Assembly: GCA_964400655.1 (NCBI GenBank)
Contig: CAYNVN010000033.1
Location: 1-12,201 of the forward strand
DNA length: 12,201 bases
Direction of reading: 5' to 3'
Source: B16-G9 sp964400655
GTDB lineage: Bacteria > Bacteroidota > Bacteroidia > Bacteroidales > F082
Each line of letters begins with the position of its first letter. Positions within the stretch are counted from its first letter, which is position 1. Made by a program: the position numbers and the translations under genes. Below, one piece after another: positions 6,157-12,201 of this stretch. The notes under the pieces are model-generated. The model was not told where the DNA came from. It searched no databases and saw only the letters and a list, made by a program, of their open reading frames with translations.

Positions 6157-7347
6157 TTATTTTACAATTTCATTAACCAGCCGTGCAGCCTCGCTAAGTT
6201 CAATTGCCGAATAAACCTTTAAGCCCGATTTGTCGATAAGTTCTTTACCCTCTTCGGCATTGGTTCCCTGTAACCTAACAATAATCGGCACTTTTATATC
6301 TTCAATGTTGTTGTAAGCATCTACAATTCCCTGTGCAACACGGTCGCAACGAACAATACCGCCGAATATATTAACCAAAATGGCTTTTACGTTAGGGTCT
6401 TTAAGGATGATACGGAAAGCCTGTTCAACACGCTTGGCATCGGCAGTACCTCCAACATCGAGAAAATTGGCCGGATCGCCGCCCGACATTTTAATAATAT
6501 CCATGGTAGCCATGGCAAGGCCTGCACCGTTTACCATACAACCCACGTTTCCGTCGAGTTTTACATAGTTAAGGTCGTATTTGCCTGCTTCCACTTCCAT
6601 GGGGTCTTCCTCTTCAATATCGCGCATTTCGGCGATGTCTTTATGACGATACAAAGCGTTATTATCAACCACCACTTTGGAGTCGGCTGCATAAATTCTT
6701 CCGTCGGCGGCTTTAATTACCGGATTGATTTCAAACAGACTGGCATCGGCACCTACATATGCTTTGTAGATGGCGAAAGCAAATTTGGTCATCTCTTTGA
6801 AAGCGGTTCCGCTAAGCCCCAGATTAAAGGCAATACGACGTGCCTGAAAACCGGTCATACCCACTTTAGGATCGATAATCTCGTGATAAATTTCATCGGG
6901 AGTTTCTTCGGCAACCTGCTCAATGTTCATACCGCCGCGGGGTGAATACATAACCATGTTACGGCCTTCGTCGCGGTTTAACAAAATACTCAGATAATAC
7001 TCTTCAACAGGTTCCGGCCCTGCGTAATAGATATTTTGTTCAATCAACACTTTGCGAACCAGCTTTCCCTCTTTTTTGGTTTGGGGGGTAACCAGGTGCA
7101 TTCCGATAATCTGATCGGCATACATTCTTACCTCGTCAAGACTTTTGGCAATTTTAACACCACCGCCTTTTCCGCGTCCGCCGGCATGAATCTGTGCTTT
7201 TACAGCCCATTTGTCGGAACCGGTCTCTTCCTGAATCTTCTTTGCAGCTTCTACAGCTTCGTCAGCATTATTGGCAACAATGCCAAAAGGAACGGATACT
7301 CCATATCTTTTTAAAATGGATTTACCCTGATATTCATGTAAGTTCAT
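6157..7347 (-). CDS. sucC: Succinyl-CoA synthetase beta subunit (ADP-forming type)
   Basis: ATP-grasp beta subunit of succinyl-CoA synthetase, which interconverts succinyl-CoA + NDP + Pi and succinate + CoA + NTP in the TCA cycle. At 396 residues it is close to E. coli SucC (388). The start MNLHEYQ is the family's standard N-terminus. Visible motifs are the nucleotide-binding glycine loop HAGGRGKGGGVK (54-65), the metal-site segment EINP (206-209) with Asp222, VGCMVNGAGLAMATMD (268-283) and the C-terminal phosphohistidine-domain segment NIFGGIVRCD (326-335). The alpha subunit gene sucD is not adjacent: rnz lies upstream and the receptor gene downstream, so the partner must be elsewhere, as I believe occurs in many Bacteroidota. 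A candidate -7 box at 7390-7397 and a strong hairpin 24 bp after the stop suggest a single-gene transcript. Confidence 0.97.
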   Translation of the reverse strand: MNLHEYQGKSILKRYGVSVPFGIVANNADEAVEAAKKIQEETGSDKWAVKAQIHAGGRGKGGGVKIAKSLDEVRMYADQIIGMHLVTPQTKKEGKLVRKVLIEQNIYYAGPEPVEEYYLSILLNRDEGRNMVMYSPRGGMNIEQVAEETPDEIYHEIIDPKVGMTGFQARRIAFNLGLSGTAFKEMTKFAFAIYKAYVGADASLFEINPVIKAADGRIYAADSKVVVDNNALYRHKDIAEMRDIEEEDPMEVEAGKYDLNYVKLDGNVGCMVNGAGLAMATMDIIKMSGGDPANFLDVGGTADAKRVEQAFRIILKDPNVKAILVNIFGGIVRCDRVAQGIVDAYNNIEDIKVPIIVRLQGTNAEEGKELIDKSGLKVYSAIELSEAARLVNEIVK

Positions 7348-7389
7348 ACTGTTAACGTTAATGTTTTCAACTTATAATTTTCAAGCTCC

Positions 7390-7397
7390 CAAAAGTA
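7390..7397 (-). promoter_or_regulatory. Candidate -7 box for sucC
   Basis: On the - strand this reads TACTTTTG, matching TAnnTTTG, and predicts a leader of about 35 nt before the sucC ATG at 7347. No clear -33 TTG is seen at the expected spacing. It lies in the 136-bp rnz-sucC gap, in which I see no other feature. Confidence 0.45.
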
Positions 7398-7483
7398 AAA
7401 TATTTATCGTGAATGACACATATTATTCTATTAAAGATTGTTTAAGCCCATAATTTAGAATTGGTTTTAAATTGATACGTATA

Positions 7484-8398
7484 TCATATGTCATAACTTC
7501 TTCCTTCAACCGACAACTCTGTATTTGAAAATACGGCTTTTGCTTCCTGAAGCAGATGATTTTTTTCCTTAAAGCGTGCCGAAAAATGCCCCAGTAAAAG
7601 CTTTTTTACAGTTGCCTTTTGGGCAATAGTCGCAGCCTGCGCCGCCGTTGAATGAAATTTGTCAGCAGCCATATTTTCCTGCGAATTGTCAAAAGTAGCT
7701 TCGTGATAAAGCAGGTTCACATTACGGATATACGGAATAATCGCTTCAAAATAGGCAGTATCGGAGCAAAAAGCATACGAACGTGGTGGAAGTGGGTCGT
7801 CCGTAATCTCGCGGTTGGAAATAAGCATTCCTGTTTCCGTTTCATAATCGAGGCCCGATTTAACAGCATGAATTTGCTCAATGGAAGGGTTGAACTCCGA
7901 AACAAACGATTTCTTCAGTTTCCTGTCGGATGCTTTTTCCTTAAAAACAAATCCGAAGGCAGGAATCCGGTGGTTAAGCGGAAAACAAGAAACAATAAGG
8001 TTTTTGTCTTCATATAAAGGCTTGTTATTTATATCCTCCAAAGCATGATAAACCAGTGGATAGCGCAGGGTTGTTAATGAAACCCCCAGTTGTACGTCGA
8101 TAACCTTTTTAACGGCTACCGGAGCATAGATGTGTAGCGGATTTTTTCGCCCGAACAGATGAAACGTGTTAATAATACCTATAAGTCCGAAAAAGTGGTC
8201 GCCGTGAAGGTGACTGATAAAGATATGGTCGATGTGCTTGTGGCCCTTTTTGTATTTGATCATCTGCATCTGGGTTCCTTCGCCACAATCAATCATAAAA
8301 CGCTTGCTGCCGTACGTTACCAGCTGTGAGGTGGGATGTTGAAAAGAGGTGGGAACGGCCGAACCGTTTCCTAATATGGTAACATTAAACGGAAGCAT
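7484..8398 (-). CDS. rnz: Ribonuclease Z (tRNA 3'-end endonuclease)
   Basis: Metallo-beta-lactamase-fold endonuclease of the short RNase Z (ElaC) type that cuts the 3' trailer from precursor tRNAs; cytoplasmic. At 304 residues it fits the family. The zinc-binding motif is HLHGDH (63-68), with further ligand positions at His143 (LNHRIPAFG), Asp213 (CSDTAY) and His271 (GHFSARF). The family elements CGEGTQMQM (38-46), HEATF (232-236) and KFHST (247-251) are present, so both metals should bind. The start MLPFNVTILGNGSAVP is canonical. It follows the Dabb gene on the same strand after 87 bp without a recognisable -7 box, so it may be the third gene of an idi-dabb-rnz transcript; I see no functional link between these products. 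Confidence 0.95.
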   Translation of the reverse strand: MLPFNVTILGNGSAVPTSFQHPTSQLVTYGSKRFMIDCGEGTQMQMIKYKKGHKHIDHIFISHLHGDHFFGLIGIINTFHLFGRKNPLHIYAPVAVKKVIDVQLGVSLTTLRYPLVYHALEDINNKPLYEDKNLIVSCFPLNHRIPAFGFVFKEKASDRKLKKSFVSEFNPSIEQIHAVKSGLDYETETGMLISNREITDDPLPPRSYAFCSDTAYFEAIIPYIRNVNLLYHEATFDNSQENMAADKFHSTAAQAATIAQKATVKKLLLGHFSARFKEKNHLLQEAKAVFSNTELSVEGRSYDI

Positions 8399-8485
8399 AA
8401 AAAATTAAGGAATAAATTGCATGATTAATGTTCAATTGCTTTGTGTGCATACAGAGGTTAAAAAAACCGGAGGGGACGGATAGGT

Positions 8486-8779
8486 TTACAAGTAGTAATC
8501 CACCACCGTGGTTTTGTCAACCACCTCTTTCATAAAGTCGAGGATTTTAACATGATCGGGGTGGGCGCGATAGGCATTTAGCCCCGCTTCGTCATCAAAA
8601 TCGGCCGTAAGTACCAAATCGTAAGCAGCAGGTTTTGTATTAACATTAATTCCAACCTCCATCCTTTTAAGTTCGTCAATTACGGGAACCAGACCGTCAA
8701 GCATTTTTTTTACTTTACCGGCGGTTTCCTTTGCCGTTTCCCTGTTCCTGAATTTCATCATCACAATATGACGTAACAT
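8486..8779 (-). CDS. Dabb (stress-responsive alpha/beta barrel) domain protein
   Basis: A 97-residue single-domain protein of the Dabb family (PF07876), whose members form dimeric alpha-beta barrels. The N-terminal strand LRHIVMMKF, the helix of residues 13-30, the strand YDLVLTADFDDEAGLNAY and the HPDHVKI segment with C-terminal VVDYYL are the family pattern. Family members range from stress-induced plant proteins to small-molecule cyclases and decarboxylase-like enzymes, so the domain alone does not give a reaction. It lies 12 bp downstream of idi, which implies cotranscription, but an isoprenoid role is only speculation. No signal peptide, so cytoplasmic. Confidence 0.88.
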   Translation of the reverse strand: MLRHIVMMKFRNRETAKETAGKVKKMLDGLVPVIDELKRMEVGINVNTKPAAYDLVLTADFDDEAGLNAYRAHPDHVKILDFMKEVVDKTTVVDYYL

Positions 8780-8791
8780 AATTTGCTTATT

Positions 8792-9313
8792 TTAATGGTT
8801 GTCCAAATATTTCTTCAGTTCCTTAACAGCTATTTTAAACCACACGGTATAATTATCCGGATTTTTTTCAATGTCGGCATACAACTCGCCCGGCCAAATA
8901 TACTTCCAGTCGCCCACCTCGTCGGGGTTGGGTTTGGGGTTTTTATCGCAAATGCCCGTAAAAACGTGGTCGTATTCATGTTCGGTAAGCCCGTCGCCCA
9001 CATCGGCCTTGTAAACAAACGAAAACACCTCTTCAATATCACAATCAAACCCCATCTCTTCCATCAACCGGCGGTGTGCGGCATCTTTAATGTTTTCGCC
9101 CGTGCGGGGATGACTGCATACCGTATTTGTCCATAACTCCGGCGAGTGATATTTCTCTTCAGCCCTTTTTTGCAACATCATCTGCCCCTCTTTATTAAAG
9201 ATAAAAACAGAAAAAGCCCGGTGAAGTTCTCCTCTTTCGTGAGCTTCCATTTTTTCCATTGTTCCCAAAGGCTGATCGTTTTTATTTACTAAAACTACAT
9301 ATTCAACCGGCAT
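8792..9313 (-). CDS. idi: Isopentenyl-diphosphate delta-isomerase, type I
   Basis: Nudix-fold metal-dependent enzyme that interconverts isopentenyl and dimethylallyl diphosphate for isoprenoid synthesis (quinones, undecaprenyl phosphate, carotenoids). At 173 residues it matches the bacterial type I enzyme. All expected active-site positions are present: His25 and His31, Cys66 and His68 in TNTVCSHPR (62-70), Glu111 and Glu113 in LTEHEYDH, and the degenerate Nudix helix AHRRLMEEMGF (79-89). W(138-141 region) KYIWPGEL and the C-terminal WFK also fit. The start MPVEYVVLVNKND is as in relatives. It heads the leftward transcript idi-dabb(-rnz) and is divergent from the aromatic ammonia lyase gene, with 132 bp between start codons. 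Confidence 0.96.
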   Translation of the reverse strand: MPVEYVVLVNKNDQPLGTMEKMEAHERGELHRAFSVFIFNKEGQMMLQKRAEEKYHSPELWTNTVCSHPRTGENIKDAAHRRLMEEMGFDCDIEEVFSFVYKADVGDGLTEHEYDHVFTGICDKNPKPNPDEVGDWKYIWPGELYADIEKNPDNYTVWFKIAVKELKKYLDNH

Positions 9314-9347
9314 AGCTGTTTATTTTTATGTTTGGTTATGATATATG

Positions 9348-9355
9348 CAAAGATA
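9348..9355 (-). promoter_or_regulatory. Candidate -7 box for idi
   Basis: TATCTTTG on the - strand is a match to TAnnTTTG and would give a leader of about 25-30 nt before the idi ATG at 9313. The region upstream of it is strongly AT-rich. A clean -33 TTG is not visible. Confidence 0.5.
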
Positions 9356-9402
9356 GAAATATTATAAATACATTGTAAATAGGAAAATCCAATGAATGTT
9401 TC

Positions 9403-9410
9403 TATTTTTG
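9403..9410 (+). promoter_or_regulatory. Candidate -7 box for the ammonia lyase-fabG unit
   Basis: TATTTTTG matches TAnnTTTG on the + strand. It lies inside the longest possible lyase reading frame (ATG 9392). If it is the promoter, transcription starts near 9416 and translation must begin at 9446 or 9452, leaving a leader of about 30 nt. It is 47 bp from the opposing idi box. Confidence 0.45.
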
Positions 9411-9445
9411 TCAGCTTAAATAAATATTTTATTGATACTGCAGGT

Positions 9446-10990
9446 ATGGTAATGATTACGGGGAAAGCACTTACGTGCAACGAAATGCGGGATTTGCTGT
9501 ATAATAAATCGGAGCTTTCAATTGATAACGAAACCCTCGAAAGGGTTGATAAAAGTTTTCGGTTTTTGGTTGAATTTTCCAAGGATAAAATTATTTACGG
9601 AATCAATACCGGTTTTGGGCCGATGGCTCAGTACAAAGTTGATCCTGCCGATCTGACCCGTTTGCAGTATAACCTTATCCGCAGTCATGCCGCCGGAAGC
9701 GGTGAGCCGCTTAATCCTGTTCAGGTAAAAGCTGCCATGATCGCCCGGCTGAAAACGCTCTCGCTGGGATATTCCGGAATTCATCAGGATGCCATTATCA
9801 TTTTAAAACAATTGATAAACAACGATATTACCCCCTTAATTCCGTCGCATGGCGGAGTTGGGGCAAGCGGCGATTTGGTTCAGCTGTCGCAACTTGCATT
9901 GGTAATCATCGGTGAAGGAGAGGTGTTTTACAAGGGAGAGAAGCGCAAAACAAAAGAGGTTTTTCAGGAACTCAGCATAAAACCGTTAAAGGTGCATTTA
10001 CGCGAAGGCCTGGCGCTTATCAACGGCACTTCGGTAATGACGGGAATCGGTTTTGTTAACCTGTTTAAGGCCAAAAATCTGCTTAACTGGTCGCTGGCGG
10101 CTTCGGCCATGATTAATGAGTTGGTGCAGTCGTTCGACGACCATTTTTCGGATATGCTTAATCAAACCAAACAGCATAAGGGGCAACAAATCATTGCAGC
10201 GGCACTGCGTACTTTTTTAAGCGACAGTAAGCTGATACGCAAACGCGAAGACCATCTTTACAACGGGCATCACAGCGAGAAGGTGATTAAGCAAAAAGTT
10301 CAGGAGTATTATTCGCTGCGGTGTGTTCCTCAAATTTTGGGGCCGGTTATCGACACATTACACTATACCAGAACCATTCTTGAAGGCGAAATCAATTCGG
10401 TGAACGACAATCCGGTTATCAATTTTGAAACGGGAACGGTTTATCACGGCGGTAATTTTCACGGCGATTATGTTTCGTTTGAAATGGATAAAACAAAAAC
10501 CGCCATTACCAAGCTCTCGATGCTTGCCGAACGGCAACTTAACTTTTTGCTAAACAATAAACTTAACGAAATTCTTCCACCCTTTGTTAATCTTGGTGTG
10601 CTGGGACTCAATCTCGGCATGCAGGGTGCACAGTTTACCGCCACATCAACGGTAAGCGAAAATCAAAGCCTTTCGTTTCCCAGTTATGTTCACAGCATAC
10701 CCAACAACAACGACAATCAGGATATTGTAAGCATGGGAACCAATTCGGCACTCATTGCCGATAAGGTTATCAACAATACTTTTGAAGTGCTGGCCATTGA
10801 GCTGATGACCCTTTCGCAAGGATTTGCCAAACTGGGTCTGGAAGATAAAGCATCGGCAAACACTCAAAAAATTCTCGGAATGGTTCGTTCAATCCTTCCG
10901 GTTTTTAAGGAAGACAACAGCCTTTACACGCAGATTGCCGAGCTGACTGAATATCTGAAAAATAACGATCTTCAATTTATTAATCTTTAA
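9446..10990 (+). CDS. Aromatic amino acid ammonia lyase (TAL/HAL family), pigment type
   Basis: MIO-dependent lyase of 514 residues that removes ammonia from an aromatic amino acid. The self-cyclising Ala140-Ser141-Gly142 lies in GGVGASGDLVQLS; catalytic Tyr51 (YGINTGFGP), Asn193 (LINGTS), Tyr289 and Arg292 (YYSLR), and NDNP (320-323) are present. As I recall it, F. johnsoniae FjTAL, a tyrosine ammonia lyase from a flexirubin locus, is very similar throughout (LQYNLIRSH, TKxHKGQQ, VYHGGNFHGDY, SIPNNNDNQDIVSMGTNS). The selectivity pair is Ser80-His81, HAL-like by the classical rule, but FjTAL has the same pair. No other hut gene is nearby, while a FabG-like gene follows after 4 nt, so tyrosine to 4-coumarate for an aryl polyene is likelier than histidine breakdown. 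ATG 9392 would add 18 residues and cover the -7 box; 9446 or 9452 fits better. Confidence 0.9.
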   Translation: MVMITGKALTCNEMRDLLYNKSELSIDNETLERVDKSFRFLVEFSKDKIIYGINTGFGPMAQYKVDPADLTRLQYNLIRSHAAGSGEPLNPVQVKAAMIARLKTLSLGYSGIHQDAIIILKQLINNDITPLIPSHGGVGASGDLVQLSQLALVIIGEGEVFYKGEKRKTKEVFQELSIKPLKVHLREGLALINGTSVMTGIGFVNLFKAKNLLNWSLAASAMINELVQSFDDHFSDMLNQTKQHKGQQIIAAALRTFLSDSKLIRKREDHLYNGHHSEKVIKQKVQEYYSLRCVPQILGPVIDTLHYTRTILEGEINSVNDNPVINFETGTVYHGGNFHGDYVSFEMDKTKTAITKLSMLAERQLNFLLNNKLNEILPPFVNLGVLGLNLGMQGAQFTATSTVSENQSLSFPSYVHSIPNNNDNQDIVSMGTNSALIADKVINNTFEVLAIELMTLSQGFAKLGLEDKASANTQKILGMVRSILPVFKEDNSLYTQIAELTEYLKNNDLQFINL

Positions 10991-10994
10991 TTTT

Positions 10995-11723
10995 ATGAAA
11001 TACGCATTGGTAACAGGAGGCTCGGGAGCCATTGGCAAAGCTGTTTGTGAAAAACTGGCCGAAACGGGTTACCATGTATTGATCAATTATAACCGTAGCA
11101 GGGAAAAAGCGGAAAACACTCTTGAAAGCGTAAAAGCAGCCGGAGGAGACGGAGAAATTATTGCGTTTGATGTGGCCGATGATAAGGCCGTAAAGGATGC
11201 GCTGAACAACTGGAAAGAGAAACATCCCGACGAATATATTTCGGTGTTGGTAAATAATGCCGGTATCACAAAAGACAATCTGATGCTTTGGATGGAAAAA
11301 GAGGAGTGGCACAGTGTTATTAACACAAGTTTGCACGGTTTCTATAATGTTACATCCCTGCTGCTGAAAGATATGGCCATTAACAAATTCGGAAGGGTCA
11401 TTAATGTGGTTTCTCTTTCGGGTTTAAAAGGACTTCCGGGTCAAACCAACTATTCGGCAGCCAAAGCCGGTATTATTGGGGCTACCAAAGCGCTGGCTCA
11501 GGAAATGGGCCGGAAAAAAGTTACGGTTAATGCCGTGGCACCCGGCTATATCAGGTCGGAGATGACAAAAGAACTTGACGAAAAGCAACTGAAAAAGCTT
11601 ATTCCTGTCAATCGTTTCGGGTATCCCGAAGAGGTAGCCGATTTGGTTGCTTTCCTCGCCTCCCACAAGGCAGGTTATATAACCGGAGAGGTGATTAGTA
11701 TTAACGGGGGGATTTATACTTAA
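10995..11723 (+). CDS. FabG-like 3-oxoacyl-ACP reductase, aryl polyene type
   Basis: Short-chain dehydrogenase/reductase of 242 residues, cytoplasmic. It shows TGGSGAIG (7-14), NNAG (87-90), Ser140 (VVSLSG), Tyr153 and Lys157 (NYSAAK), and the FabG-type ending YITGEVISINGG (228-239). The family reduces 3-oxoacyl-ACP to 3-hydroxyacyl-ACP with NADPH. Following an aromatic ammonia lyase by 4 nt, it is more likely to serve aryl polyene/flexirubin chain building than housekeeping fatty acid synthesis; that is inferred from context. At the position of the SDR catalytic Asn (TNL in E. coli FabG) this protein has Ser112 (NTSLHGF). The motif TSLxGFYNV may mark a subgroup rather than an inactive enzyme. 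The frame ends cleanly, and repeats rather than another gene follow. Confidence 0.9.
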   Translation: MKYALVTGGSGAIGKAVCEKLAETGYHVLINYNRSREKAENTLESVKAAGGDGEIIAFDVADDKAVKDALNNWKEKHPDEYISVLVNNAGITKDNLMLWMEKEEWHSVINTSLHGFYNVTSLLLKDMAINKFGRVINVVSLSGLKGLPGQTNYSAAKAGIIGATKALAQEMGRKKVTVNAVAPGYIRSEMTKELDEKQLKKLIPVNRFGYPEEVADLVAFLASHKAGYITGEVISINGGIYT

Positions 11724-11765
11724 GGGGGGTGGAGCTGGTTACTTGTTGCTGGTTACTTGTTGCTG

Positions 11766-11797
11766 CCTGCCCGAATGTACCGGGAGGTACGGGCGGG
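11766..11797. repeat. Bulged GC-rich hairpin in the repeat array
   Basis: CCTGCCC (11766-11772) pairs with GGGCGGG (11791-11797) with one G-T wobble, and GTACC (11777-11781) pairs with GGTAC (11786-11790) around a GGGA loop. A 4-base bulge (GAAT) lies on one side only. It begins with the same 10-mer (TGCCTGCCCG) as the hairpin at 212-239. There is no T-tract, so a terminator role for fabG is not supported, although it is the only strong hairpin downstream of that gene in view. Confidence 0.6.
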
Positions 11798-12017
11798 GTT
11801 GCTGGTTGATTGAAGGTTTAAAGTTTGAAGTTTGAAGTTTGAAGTTCAAGGTTTGGAAGTTTGAGGTTTAAAAGTTCAGAGGTTTAAAAGTTTAGAGGTT
11901 GAGAGGGTTAGCTGGTTGCTGGGTGCTTGATGCTGGTTGATTGAAGGTTTAAAGTTTGAAGTTTGAAGTTCAAGGTTTGGAAGTTTGATGTACCGCTAAG
12001 GCGCAGAGGCGCAAAGT

Positions 12018-12043
12018 AAACCTTTTCGGTCGAACGAAGGTTT
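12018..12043. repeat. Small inverted repeat between two large repeat copies
   Basis: AAACCTT (12018-12024) and AAGGTTT (12037-12043) are perfect 7-bp inverted repeats around a 12-base spacer. They sit just after the GCGCAAAG end of one large repeat copy, in the unique spacer before the next copy. No T-run follows. Function unknown. Confidence 0.45.
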
Positions 12044-12201
12044 GCGGGGGGAGTCCGGAAAGGTTGAGAGGATTATCTGGGTGCTGGGTGCTTGATGCTG
12101 GTTGATTGAAGGTTTAAAGTTTGAAGTTTGAAGTTCAAGGTTTGGAAGTTTGAGGTTTAAAAGTTTGATGTACCGCTAAGGCGCAGAGGCGCAAAGGAAA
12201 C

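Larger units (their letters stand above)
11724..12201. repeat. Gene-free repeat array, right edge
   Basis: About 480 bp without a credible gene. It opens with a 14-bp tandem duplication GCTGGTTACTTGTT (11734-11747, 11748-11761). A longer unit starting TGCTGGTTGATTGAAGG and continuing through AAGTTTGAAGTTCAAGG occurs three times (from about 11800, 11931 and 12097). The last two copies are embedded in a larger repeat starting GCTGGGTGCTTGA at 11918 and 12083 and ending in ACCGCTAAGGCGCAGAGGC, GCAAAG; the first of these lacks 15 bp present in the second. Within each unit the heptamer AAGTTTG is repeated in tandem. No transposase or terminal inverted repeats are visible, so this is a non-coding repeat family that continues past the window. 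Confidence 0.85.

Noticed and set aside
8783..9136. A 117-codon + strand frame
   Set aside because: It is antisense to idi, whose active-site residues are complete.
9392..9445. 18-residue N-terminal extension of the ammonia lyase
   Set aside because: It would overlap the candidate -7 box, and relatives begin close to residue 19 of the extended form.
9446..10990. hutH of a histidine utilisation operon
   Set aside because: No other hut gene is nearby, and both overall sequence and the fabG neighbour fit a pigment-type tyrosine ammonia lyase better.
11724..12201. CRISPR array
   Set aside because: The repeat units are long, nested and irregularly spaced, without uniform short repeats and unique spacers, and no cas gene is present.

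Overview
The window is ordinary chromosomal DNA from a member of the Bacteroidota. The evidence is a type IX secretion protein (PorQ), a short TonB-dependent receptor, a GIN-domain lipoprotein, an ammonia lyase resembling the flexirubin-pathway enzyme of Flavobacterium johnsoniae, no strong Shine-Dalgarno sites, and several TAnnTTTG -7 promoter boxes of Bacteroidota type. The intergenic repeat style recalls Marinilabiliales/Prolixibacteraceae-like genomes, but that placement is only a guess.

Layout. Bases 1-330 are a gene-free mosaic of short repeats with a GC-rich hairpin. A + strand pair follows: a lipoprotein with seven GSG repeats (381-1097) and porQ (1152-2207). Converging on it is a - strand block read right to left: a small secreted protein of unknown function (3976-3572), a YdfG-like short-chain dehydrogenase (3567-2806) and a DUF922-type secreted protein with an HEQLH motif (2768-2238). 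Further right, all on the - strand, lie idi (isopentenyl-diphosphate isomerase), a Dabb-domain protein, rnz (RNase Z), sucC (succinyl-CoA synthetase beta, without sucD) and a BtuB-sized TonB-dependent receptor. A perfect 10-bp hairpin with a T-tract separates sucC from the receptor gene and ends only 8 nt before its first start codon.

Divergent from idi is a two-gene + strand unit: an aromatic amino acid ammonia lyase with the Ala-Ser-Gly (MIO) motif, then a FabG-like ketoreductase 4 nt downstream. This pairing is typical of aryl polyene/flexirubin pigment loci: the lyase would supply a 4-coumarate-type starter and the reductase would act in polyene chain building. The ketoreductase has Ser where the SDR catalytic Asn normally sits. 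The other pigment genes are not in view, because about 480 bp of tandem and dispersed repeats (11724-12201) follow.

I see no CRISPR array, tRNA, rRNA, transposase, phage gene or recognisable defence system. The points worth a second look are the pigment-type lyase/reductase pair with its divergent promoter region, the hairpin abutting the receptor gene, the FabG active-site substitution, the non-ATG starts, and the repeat families flanking the block on both sides.
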